Assembly: GCA_963698565.1 (NCBI GenBank)
Contig: CAVORH010000005.1
Coordinates: 62,001-126,000 of the forward strand
Source: Sva-07 sp963698565
GTDB taxonomy: Bacteria > Actinomycetota > Acidimicrobiia > Acidimicrobiales > Ilumatobacteraceae
Length of the DNA: 64,000 bases
Reading direction: 5' to 3'
The position numbers and the translations under genes are program-made. The first letter of the stretch is position 1; each line of letters opens with the position of its first letter. The notes under the pieces were generated by a model that saw only the letters and a program-made list of their open reading frames with translations, had not been told where the DNA came from and did not search any database. Positions 58,168 through 64,000 of this stretch are shown here, piece by piece.

Positions 58168-59154
58168 GTGACCCGATCGAACCCGGACGATCCTGCCGAC
58201 GAAGCGAACCGCAATCCTGACGCGGTCGTGGCGCCGATCCGGCCGAGCGACAACAGGCCCTCGGATGCTGAAGTCGTCGGGTTCTTGCGCGCGCACCACG
58301 GCGCAGACCCGACGGACCTCGAGGTGCTTGGTGGTGGGTTCTGGTCCGCGGCGTACGGCTATCGGATCGGCGACGCCGAGCTGGTTCTCCGTATCAACGA
58401 CGAGCCCGACGGGTTCCGTGACGACGAGTTCGCCATGCGGTATGGGTCGCCGGCTCTCCCGGTGCCCGAGGTGTTCGCGATCGGGGAGGGGTTCGGTCGC
58501 TGGTTCGCGATTTCGCGTCGACACCGCGGCCGGTTCCTCGAAGAGGTCGGCCCTGACCAGGCCGACGCTCTCGGCCCGACCGTCGTCGAGCTGCTCGCCG
58601 GGCTCCGGGCCGTGCCCGACACCGACATCGTCACGCCGGCGTGGCGAGACTGGCTGCTCGCCGGAATCACCGACAGACCCGATCACCACACGGCAGGGTG
58701 GCGGCCACTTCTCGCTGCCGACGCCACCGCGGAACAGACGTTCCGAGCTGTTGACCACCGCATCCGCTCACTGCTCGATGCGTGTCCCGATCGCCGAGAG
58801 CTCGTTCATTCCGACCTCCTCCATTACAACGTCCTCGTCACGCCGCGGGCCGACGCCGTCACTGCGGTGTTCTCGTGGAAGTGCTCCACATGGGGCGACG
58901 CCATCTACGACCTCGCGTGGTGCACCTTCTGGGGCCGGTGGCATGCGGGCATCGGAGCGCTCGATCTGTGGGAGCGGGTCGTACCCACTCTGTCGGCGTC
59001 CGATGCAGTCGACGTGGGTGTCCGCCACCACGTCTATGAACTCCAGATCGGCGCCAGTCACCTCGGCTGGTACGCGACCCTTGGCGACACCGAGAACCTG
59101 CGCTGGACGTCACGCCAACTGGGCGAACTGCTCGAGCGCGGCCCCCGCCTCTGA
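58168..59154 (+). CDS. aminoglycoside/hygromycin-phosphotransferase-like protein with an altered metal site
   Basis: 328 residues of the APH fold (COG3173-like). Visible are LEVLGGGFWSAAYGYRIGDAELVLRIN, LVHSDLLHYNVLV (catalytic HxDxxxxN intact) and AVFSWKCSTWGDAIYDLAWCTFW. In the last stretch the conserved Mg-binding Asp (usually F/I-D-W) is Ser. The start GTG 58168 is chosen; the frame is open further upstream but overlaps the dispersed element. Either a divergent kinase or a non-catalytic homologue. It is convergent with a short minus-strand gene across a GC hairpin. Confidence 0.75.
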   Translation: MTRSNPDDPADEANRNPDAVVAPIRPSDNRPSDAEVVGFLRAHHGADPTDLEVLGGGFWSAAYGYRIGDAELVLRINDEPDGFRDDEFAMRYGSPALPVPEVFAIGEGFGRWFAISRRHRGRFLEEVGPDQADALGPTVVELLAGLRAVPDTDIVTPAWRDWLLAGITDRPDHHTAGWRPLLAADATAEQTFRAVDHRIRSLLDACPDRRELVHSDLLHYNVLVTPRADAVTAVFSWKCSTWGDAIYDLAWCTFWGRWHAGIGALDLWERVVPTLSASDAVDVGVRHHVYELQIGASHLGWYATLGDTENLRWTSRQLGELLERGPRL

Positions 59155-59158
59155 AGTG

Positions 59159-59176
59159 CGGCCGCGCCGCCGGCCG
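59159..59176. terminator. GC-rich hairpin after the phosphotransferase gene
   Basis: CGGCCG (59159-59164) and CGGCCG (59171-59176), each self-complementary and complementary to the other, with a 6-nt loop, starting 5 nt past the stop. No T-run, so a tentative terminator. Confidence 0.4.
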
Positions 59177-59278
59177 TATCTCCCGGACAGAGCACAACGA
59201 ACTGACCTCGAAGTGTCCACGGCACCCGACAACGCACGCGCGTCACCACGTTTCACACCCCGAACGGCCCGCTCGTCA

Positions 59279-59303
59279 GGCCCAATCGTGACGCAGCACT
59301 TCA
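59279..59303 (+). repeat. dispersed element, variant form
   Basis: GGCCCAATCGTGACGC then CACTTCA. It shares GCCCAAKCGTGACGC and CACTT with 61259-61283 but lacks the GATAATC block. It lies in the gap between the phosphotransferase and the next minus-strand gene. Confidence 0.4.
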
Positions 59304-59346
59304 CCGGCGCCAACGGCCCGAACGGTTACACACGACGTTCAGGTCT

Positions 59347-59565
59347 TCAGCCGTTCCGTGGGTGGTTCCGACTCTCTCGCTCGTTGCCGCGCTTGTAGTT
59401 GCCCGTTGCCCTCGCCATCACGTCTTGGTCGTTCCCTACGGCTACGTCGTCGACGAAGTCCTCAGCCTTGCGGCCACGCAACACTGCGGCCCGTCGACCA
59501 TGGTGCTCGATGACGACATCACCGTTCTTCCGTCGAGTCCACGAGAAACCGAAGGGGTCACTCAC
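59347..59565 (-). CDS. small conserved hypothetical protein
   Basis: 72 residues from GTG 59565: DPFGFSWTRRKNGDVVIEHH, GRRAAVLRGRKAEDFVDDV and the end MARATGNYKRGNERESRNHPRNG. The pattern of a short beta-hairpin domain followed by MARxTGNYKRGNER recalls a small actinobacterial family, from memory only; its function is unknown. The basic tail suggests nucleic-acid binding. The longer frame up to 59712 has an unlikely N-terminus. Confidence 0.6.
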   Translation of the reverse strand: MSDPFGFSWTRRKNGDVVIEHHGRRAAVLRGRKAEDFVDDVAVGNDQDVMARATGNYKRGNERESRNHPRNG

Positions 59566-59696
59566 CGCTTCAGACCGGCCTGCCTGTGGCTGGGGGTCGA
59601 CACACGTTGAGAACGTACCGAAAGCGAACATCGAGGACGCGCCACATATCGCTACGCAGAATCCCGCCGTCCCAGATAGCCCGACCACTCGGGTTC

Positions 59697-59727
59697 GGCC
59701 CAAGCAGCGCACCCGATATTCGCGATG
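59697..59727 (+). repeat. dispersed element, copy 3
   Basis: GGCCCAAGC-N9-GATATTC-GCGATG, with the same 18-bp block spacing as the other copies. It is preceded by GACCACTCGGG, which is also found before the copy at 63915. It lies between two minus-strand genes. Confidence 0.6.
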
Positions 59728-59803
59728 GCGATGGCTTGGCGGTGACGGCGGGTGGTCGCGTCACGTGTGGTCGTTTCGTGACCGTGTCCGTCCGGCTTGC
59801 GGG

Positions 59804-60385
59804 TCAGGTGTGGTCGGTCGCCAGGTGGGAGTAGAGGACCATGTCGTGCCATCCATCGTCGTGGAGGTTGGCGCCGCGCCTGATTCCCTCTTCGACGAAC
59901 CCGGCTTTCAGCGCGACTCGTCGCGAGGGTTCGTTGTGGGTTGAATGCTGCAGCTGAATGCGGTGGAGACCGAGATCGTGCGCCCAGCGGGTCGCCGCCA
60001 CGCATGCCCGGGTCGCCACGCCTCGCCCACGGGCGCTCGGAAGCACCCAATACGAGACCTCGCCATAGCCGTCCTCCAGCACGGTGAAGATGGTGACGCG
60101 GCCGATCACTCGGTTCTCCTCGCGTTCGACGATCGCCCACGTCCCCGACCGTTCCGAGCGCCAACCTTCGGCGCAGTCCTCGATCCATTGCTCCGCATCT
60201 GATTCCGTATCGAATCGGCGGAAGTGATACCGCTGAATGTCTGGTGAAGCGAAGGCCTCGACGACGGTTGGTGCGTCGCTTCGATGCCACGGACGCAATG
60301 TGAGGTCGCCATCGACGTCGATCTCGGGTTGCCGCAATCCAGCCATTGCGCCGGCCTTGACCACTGGTGGGATGAGCTTCACCAC
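59804..60385 (-). CDS. GNAT N-acetyltransferase (RimJ/RimL type)
   Basis: 193 residues: LTLRPWHRSDAPTVVEAFASPDIQRYHFRRFDTESDAEQWIED, GEVSYWVLPSARGRGVATRACVAATRWA (acetyl-CoA-binding RGxGxA) and IQLQHSTHNEPSRRVALKAGFVEEG (family N-x-x-S-x-x-V-x-x-K-x-GF motif). It transfers acetyl from acetyl-CoA to an amino group, e.g. a protein N-terminus or small molecule. The start is one of two consecutive GTG codons at 60385. The gene is flanked by dispersed elements on both sides, like a cassette. Confidence 0.85.
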   Translation of the reverse strand: MVKLIPPVVKAGAMAGLRQPEIDVDGDLTLRPWHRSDAPTVVEAFASPDIQRYHFRRFDTESDAEQWIEDCAEGWRSERSGTWAIVEREENRVIGRVTIFTVLEDGYGEVSYWVLPSARGRGVATRACVAATRWAHDLGLHRIQLQHSTHNEPSRRVALKAGFVEEGIRRGANLHDDGWHDMVLYSHLATDHT

Positions 60386-60435
60386 TCATCCAGGATCGCA
60401 CACTTCGCCGAGACATAATCCCGCTGACCACCGAA

Positions 60436-60484
60436 CGTGGGGTGCGCGAGTCCGGCCCAAGCCGCACGCGAGATAATCCCTGTG
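60436..60484 (+). repeat. dispersed element, copy 4 (full-length form)
   Basis: CGTGGGGTGC-N8-GGCCCAAGC-N9-GATAATC-CCTGTG, gapless match to 58018-58066. A further ATAATCCC lies 20 bp upstream at 60415. It is in the gap between the GNAT and the membrane-protein gene; no plus-strand gene follows within 1 kb, so it is not simply that gene's promoter. Confidence 0.7.
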
Positions 60485-60594
60485 AAGATCAGCGGGCGGA
60501 TCGCCACGGAGGGGAGCGCAGAGCGGCAGCTGTGCGCCATCTGTTCCGTTGTCGGGCTCCTGGGGAGCTGCGGTCGACGTTGCCGCTGTGAGCG

Positions 60595-61041
60595 CTACCG
60601 CTGGGCAGCACGCTGCCTCGCCGCCTCGAAGTGGCCGAGGATCCGTTCTCGACGTTCAGCAGCCACCCGGGCACGAATGTAGGTGTCATCACCCGACAAC
60701 ACACGAACCCGCCGCCCACCCGACAACTCCACGTAGTACTTGCCGCCCACCTCCTCCACCAACCACACCTCCGAATACCGCGGCGACCGCCACGGCGCAT
60801 ACAACAACCAAATCCGCTCATCCCCCAACCAACACACCAAAATCGCAAACATCACCACAGAGAGCCCAACACAGATCACACCCACCAAGACACTCCAAGA
60901 CGTCAGCACCCACACACCAAACACGAACAATGGGACCATGAACAGGAGCCACAACAACGACGACACGAGCAGCCGCCCACCGACGACGAAACCACCCTGA
61001 AGAACACCGAACACACGCACCCCGATCACCCGCACGATCAC
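60595..61041 (-). CDS. small two-TM membrane protein, unknown function
   Basis: 148 residues. Two hydrophobic helices (SLLWLLFMVPLFVFGVWVL and VLVGVICVGLSVVMFAILVCWL) are followed by a soluble domain: ERIWLLYAPWRSPRYSEVWLVEEVGGKYYVELSGGRRVRVLSGDD and an Arg-rich helical end. Its third codon positions are clearly less GC-rich than in genes left of the tRNA, which suggests transfer. Start GTG 61041. No family recognised. Confidence 0.6.
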   Translation of the reverse strand: MIVRVIGVRVFGVLQGGFVVGGRLLVSSLLWLLFMVPLFVFGVWVLTSWSVLVGVICVGLSVVMFAILVCWLGDERIWLLYAPWRSPRYSEVWLVEEVGGKYYVELSGGRRVRVLSGDDTYIRARVAAERRERILGHFEAARQRAAQR

Positions 61042-61258
61042 GACAACGTACGCGGTCGAGGGTGACCCCGGGTGAACTCCATCGGTGACCGTTCGGGCAG
61101 GGTGACGACGACCGGTGATCTACTGTGCCGACCCGCACCGAATGCCCGGAATGTGCGCTCGACGCAAGCGCCTGCCGACTGTCGAAGGTGCGGGGAGACC
61201 GCTCGATATCGCTCCTGATCATCCCCGGCAATCGGGCACGGCTCGCGCCGCACTGCGA

Positions 61259-61283
61259 AGCCCAAGCGTGACGCCACACTTTG
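61259..61283 (+). repeat. dispersed element, variant form
   Basis: AGCCCAAGCGTGACGC then CACTTTG. It matches 59279-59303 closely and shares GCCCAAGCGTGAC with 58036. It lies in the gap between two minus-strand membrane-protein genes. Confidence 0.45.
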
Positions 61284-61297
61284 TTCGTCGCGAAGAG

Positions 61298-61687
61298 CTA
61301 TCCGCGACAGTCCGGCGTCTCGACGAACTGACCGTTGTCCTTGATCACGAAGAACACCGTCTGCGAACTGAGCAACGCTGACACCTCCGTCTCGACGCAC
61401 CAGCGGTCGTCGATCTGCTGCTGAAGCGAGACCACCCTGTCGGAGCCCAGTGCTTCGGATACCGGGTCGGAGTCTGTCCCATACGCGGTGAGTGCAACCA
61501 GCGCTGGATCGACCGTGGCGGTGCTTGCGGTTTGGCGCAGATCGTCGACCTTGGCCTTGACCTGGCGACTACCGATGATCGACACGGCCAGACCAACGAG
61601 CACCACCGCCACTGCGAGCCCAGTAATGATCAGTAGGCGGACTCGCCTCTTGTGCTGCTCGTGGTCGGAAATCGCGGCGAGAGACAT
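61298..61687 (-). CDS. single-TM extracytoplasmic protein, unknown function
   Basis: 129 residues from ATG 61687: MSLAAISDHEQHKRRVR, one TM helix (LLIITGLAVAVVLVGLAVSII), then an outer domain with QVKAKVDDLRQTASTATVDPALVAL, WCVETEVSALLSSQTVFFVIKD and a final ETPDCRG. Two Cys may pair. No family recognised. Confidence 0.6.
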   Translation of the reverse strand: MSLAAISDHEQHKRRVRLLIITGLAVAVVLVGLAVSIIGSRQVKAKVDDLRQTASTATVDPALVALTAYGTDSDPVSEALGSDRVVSLQQQIDDRWCVETEVSALLSSQTVFFVIKDNGQFVETPDCRG

Positions 61688-61892
61688 CGCAAGCGACTGT
61701 ACGGGCGGACCGCACACTCGGTCACGAAGAACCATGACGTGACGCCAACAATCGCCACCGCACCGCGATACCCAAGCCGGGTGCTCGGAATCCCGGGGCG
61801 CCACGCCCGATTCCGGGCGGCTGCTGTGCGCTGCGGGAGGCGATTGCCGATCTGTTGCATCCGTTTGGGCCCGTCGTGCGCCTTTACTGGTG

Positions 61893-62378
61893 ATGGTGGA
61901 TGACGGGCTCGTCGATGAGAGGGCAGAACAGCGCGGCGCGGCTGGGCTGGCGCAGGCGCGTCTGTTCGACGAGCAACGAATCGGTCTGACCCGTGTGGCG
62001 TTTCTGCTGACTGGCTCACGGCCCGTCGCTGAAGAACTGGTGCAGGACGCGTTCGAGCAAGTGGTGCGCCGTTGGGACGACATTCACACGCCGGCGGGCT
62101 ATGTGCGTTCTGCTGTGATCAGCGGGGCGAGATCGTGGGGTCGGCGAAAGACACCGCCGCCGTTGGATCGACGCGACACAGTGCGCCTTGACGAAGAAGC
62201 AGTCGCCGTGCGCAGTGAACTTGCAGCGCTCCCGCACAGCCAACGCGAGGTCATCGTTCTGCGCTACTTCGCAGGCTTGAGCGACTCCCAGATTGCATCC
62301 GAACTCGATCAGCCGATCGGCACGGTGAAGTCACATCTCCGTCGGGGGCTGGAACAGATGCGAAAGGCATTCACATGA
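61893..62378 (+). CDS. ECF sigma factor, SigE-like family
   Basis: 161 residues. Region 2: RIGLTRVAFLLTGSRPVAEELVQDAFEQVVRRWDDIHTPAGYVRSAVI. Region 4: LAALPHSQREVIVLRYFAGLSDSQIASELDQPIGTVKSHLRRGLEQMRKAF. It is typical of the actinobacterial SigE-type ECF group with a short linker. ATG 61893 (a GTG precedes it at 61890). The stop overlaps the next ATG (ATGA), so the downstream membrane protein is its partner, in the position usually held by an anti-sigma factor. Confidence 0.88.
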   Translation: MVDDGLVDERAEQRGAAGLAQARLFDEQRIGLTRVAFLLTGSRPVAEELVQDAFEQVVRRWDDIHTPAGYVRSAVISGARSWGRRKTPPPLDRRDTVRLDEEAVAVRSELAALPHSQREVIVLRYFAGLSDSQIASELDQPIGTVKSHLRRGLEQMRKAFT

Positions 62379-63820
62379 CACCCGACATCGAATCCCGTCT
62401 GGAAGCAGCGCTCGGTCGGATTGCAGTTGCCCACGTCCCTGATGACTCGGACCGGGCCCTCACGCACCCCGACCAGTCAGCCTTCACCTCGACCGATGCG
62501 GTCAGCCCGACCGATCCAGCGCATCCATCGCAACGAACCGAAGCGGTGAGGCATCGGTTGCTGCTCGGCGTCGCAGCCGGTGTACTGGTTCTCGCCGGGA
62601 TCGGCGCCCTGGTCGTGCTCGCACCGCGAGATGACAACTCGGCGTCAACAGCGCGACCGGTAACGCCACCGGCGCAGTCCACCGCAGCCGATGACGGATC
62701 GCTCGCCGAGGTGCCGGTCGTGACGCTCGGAGTCACGGACACGACGGGTGATGCTGATGGGTGGTCGCGACTTGCTGACAACCAGCTCGAGGGCAGGTCG
62801 GAGCATCTCGTCGTGGCAACCAACGGCGGGCTGTTGGTGTGGGGTGGCTTCGGCGCCGCTGCGTTTCCCTTGACCGATGGGGCGTTCTACGACTCGACGA
62901 CGGAGCAATGGCGCACGGTTCCGCCAGCGCCTCTCGCTTCCGATCGCGGTGACGCGATCGGTGTCTGGACGGGGACTGAGGTCGTGGTGATCAACGGGAT
63001 CAGTGGCAACGTCAAGTCCGCGGCGTTCAACCCGGCGACGTTCACCTGGCGTGCGTTGTCGGACCCGCCCGTCGACAACGCCGCCAATGCTTCCAGCCGG
63101 GCTGTGCTGATGGGCGACGAGGTCGTGCTCTTTTCTGTCTTCGAAGACGGTGCTGCACCCGAGAATCAAGTTGCAATCCTTGATGACCTGCAGAGCGGTC
63201 ACTGGTCAGTCGCTGAATCCCCACCGGTCGCGCTCGGTTCATCGGTCGATCTTGTCGCCGCTGGCCCCGACATGTTCGTGATCGGGCGAACCAGCGATCC
63301 AGAAGGATGCGGAGAACTCCACACCCTCGCCTACACACCAGCTGAGAACTCCTGGGAAGAGCTACCCGCCGGACCAGCGTCTCGCCTCGCCGACCCAGTC
63401 ACGGTGTGGACAGGAACCGAACTCTTCGTCGGCGGCGGCGGATCGTGCACCAACGGCGTCGCAGCGAGCGACTTCGAGAACAACGCATACCTTCTGGACC
63501 CATCCACCGGGAACTGGCGCACCACATCATCGGCACCAACCGGCTTCTACTCCTCGTACCGCTACCCCGACCTGTGGACCGGCAACGCCGTATTGACAAT
63601 CACCCCCAATGGCCAGCCGCTGCTCTACGACCCAACGACCGACCGTTGGCACCTCGGCCCTGCGATCGACCCGGCATACGCAATCGCACCGAACCAGACA
63701 CCCATGGTGCTCTTCGAGAATCGCCTCGTCGCATCCGGGGGCAAGCTCACTGCGAACGGTGAACCCTGCTGCGACCCGTTCACCGGCACCTACGCCTACG
63801 CCATCCCCAACGGGTTCTGA
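62375..63820 (+). CDS. membrane-anchored Kelch/beta-propeller protein, putative anti-sigma-type partner
   Basis: 481 residues. A cytoplasmic N-terminus of ~65 residues (MTPDIESRLEAALGRIAVAHVPDD) and one TM helix (LLLGVAAGVLVLAGIGALVVLA) come first. An outer propeller with Kelch-like repeats follows: GGLLVWGGFG, FYDSTTEQWRTVPPAPL, GTEVVVINGI, FNPATFTWRALSDPP, GTELFVGGGGS and LLDPSTGNWRTTSSAP. No zinc anti-sigma (ZAS) HxxxCxxC motif is seen. Start overlaps the sigma gene stop. It may sense an outside signal and hold the sigma factor through its N-terminus (inference). Confidence 0.8.
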   Translation: MTPDIESRLEAALGRIAVAHVPDDSDRALTHPDQSAFTSTDAVSPTDPAHPSQRTEAVRHRLLLGVAAGVLVLAGIGALVVLAPRDDNSASTARPVTPPAQSTAADDGSLAEVPVVTLGVTDTTGDADGWSRLADNQLEGRSEHLVVATNGGLLVWGGFGAAAFPLTDGAFYDSTTEQWRTVPPAPLASDRGDAIGVWTGTEVVVINGISGNVKSAAFNPATFTWRALSDPPVDNAANASSRAVLMGDEVVLFSVFEDGAAPENQVAILDDLQSGHWSVAESPPVALGSSVDLVAAGPDMFVIGRTSDPEGCGELHTLAYTPAENSWEELPAGPASRLADPVTVWTGTELFVGGGGSCTNGVAASDFENNAYLLDPSTGNWRTTSSAPTGFYSSYRYPDLWTGNAVLTITPNGQPLLYDPTTDRWHLGPAIDPAYAIAPNQTPMVLFENRLVASGGKLTANGEPCCDPFTGTYAYAIPNGF

Positions 63821-63914
63821 ACCGCAGAGGCCATCACGAGGCGCCACGTTGTGGAGCCGCCCGACATCCGGGACTCGGCAACCCGCCACCCTTGCAACGA
63901 CGACCACTCGGGCA

Positions 63915-63977
63915 CGGCCCAACTGCAGTGCCCAGTACTCGCGTCCGCGGCCCGGCGATCGGGGACACGGGTTGGGT
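63915..63977 (+). repeat. dispersed element variant overlapping an attC-like palindrome
   Basis: GGCCCAACTGCAGTGCCC then AGTACTC at the +18 position and GCG. This matches the dispersed element and is preceded by GACCACTCGGG as at 59680. The same stretch has the end motifs of an integron attC site: GCCCAAC (63916-63922, RYYYAAC) and GTTGGGT (63971-63977, GTTRRRY). They are complementary apart from one G-T pair, and inner GTGCCC/GGGGAC pair 5 of 6. The total is 62 bp. Confidence 0.4.
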
Positions 63978-63984
63978 ACCCAAC
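63971..63984. repeat. 14-bp perfect palindrome
   Basis: GTTGGGTACCCAAC, close to the right edge. It may be an operator for a gene beyond the window or part of the attC-like structure to its left. Confidence 0.5.
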
Positions 63985-64000
63985 TTCCTGGTGTGCTCGG

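Noticed and set aside
56925..60484. GATAATC of the dispersed element as a -10 promoter box
   Set aside because: No -35 consensus is kept at the right distance, leaders would be 75-100 nt or more, and the copy at 60472 has no plus-strand gene for over 1.4 kb.
53947..62000. A canonical integron array with attC sites between all accessory genes
   Set aside because: I found no paired RYYYAAC/GTTRRRY ends in the other gaps, and no integrase. Only the right-edge site fits, so a classical integron is not supported by this window.

Overview
The window is high-GC DNA from an actinobacterium. Supporting signs are GTG starts, ATGA-coupled operons, an F420-type luciferase-like oxidoreductase, a TIGR03084/DinB-like protein, a DUF222/HNH gene, SigE-type ECF and DUF3516 helicase families, and FAR-HAD lipid genes. 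The gene mix resembles Acidimicrobiia (Ilumatobacter-like). That placement is inference from gene content; there is no rRNA or universal marker here to confirm it.

Layout. (1) 0-14.3 kb is an exopolysaccharide/cell-surface locus: a partial nucleotide-sugar epimerase, an O-antigen-ligase-type polymerase, a flippase, a Wzz/BY-kinase-like protein without a P-loop, a 1270-residue secreted fibrinogen-like/FN3 protein, a phosphotransferase, a glycosyltransferase, a sulfotransferase, an initiating sugar-phosphate transferase, a WecG/TagA transferase and a CDP-paratose-epimerase-like enzyme. (2) 14.4-17.5 kb has a ClC channel and a biotin-carrier/carboxyltransferase fusion. (3) 17.5-27.7 kb runs on the minus strand. 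Its upstream part is a lipid operon (acyl-CoA reductase-HAD, alcohol dehydrogenase, LarA-like DUF2088, PlsC acyltransferase) that faces a TetR gene across an 18-bp perfect palindrome. Its downstream part holds a holin-like/phosphodiesterase protein, a metallo-beta-lactamase hydrolase and a lipoprotein. (4) 28.4-32.1 kb has divergent ddl and murF and an MFS exporter. (5) 32.2-39.7 kb has an epoxide hydrolase, a TIGR03084 protein, both subunits of an acyl-CoA carboxylase and AtuA, which suggests branched or isoprenoid acyl-CoA catabolism. (6) 39.8-53.8 kb is mixed housekeeping: DUF222-HNH, NUDIX, Ski2-like helicase, DUF2071, DUF971, class-V aminotransferase, LLM oxidoreductase, ArfB, AlkB, alanine dehydrogenase, a 2-hydroxyacid dehydrogenase and a J-domain protein.

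(7) From the tRNA-Val(CAC) gene at 53.85 kb to the right edge the texture changes. There are short genes in both orientations, 200-400 bp gaps, several genes of plainly different composition, a Phd/PIN toxin-antitoxin pair, a GNAT, a phosphotransferase, several single-TM or lipoprotein genes, and an ECF sigma factor coupled to a membrane-anchored Kelch-like protein. Gaps between these genes repeatedly hold a dispersed element with fixed geometry, GGCCCAAGC-N9-GATAATC. I did not find it left of the tRNA. This looks like an accessory, possibly cassette-organised, region, and the element is the most interesting unexplained structure in the window.

A quality warning: seven coding breaks are explained by single-base indels, six of them an extra base (flippase/ligase, LarA-like, FAR-HAD C-terminus, murF, and DUF222 twice). 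They include the normally essential murF, so consensus errors are more likely than true pseudogenes for most of them. I saw no rRNA, CRISPR array, insertion sequence or integrase gene.
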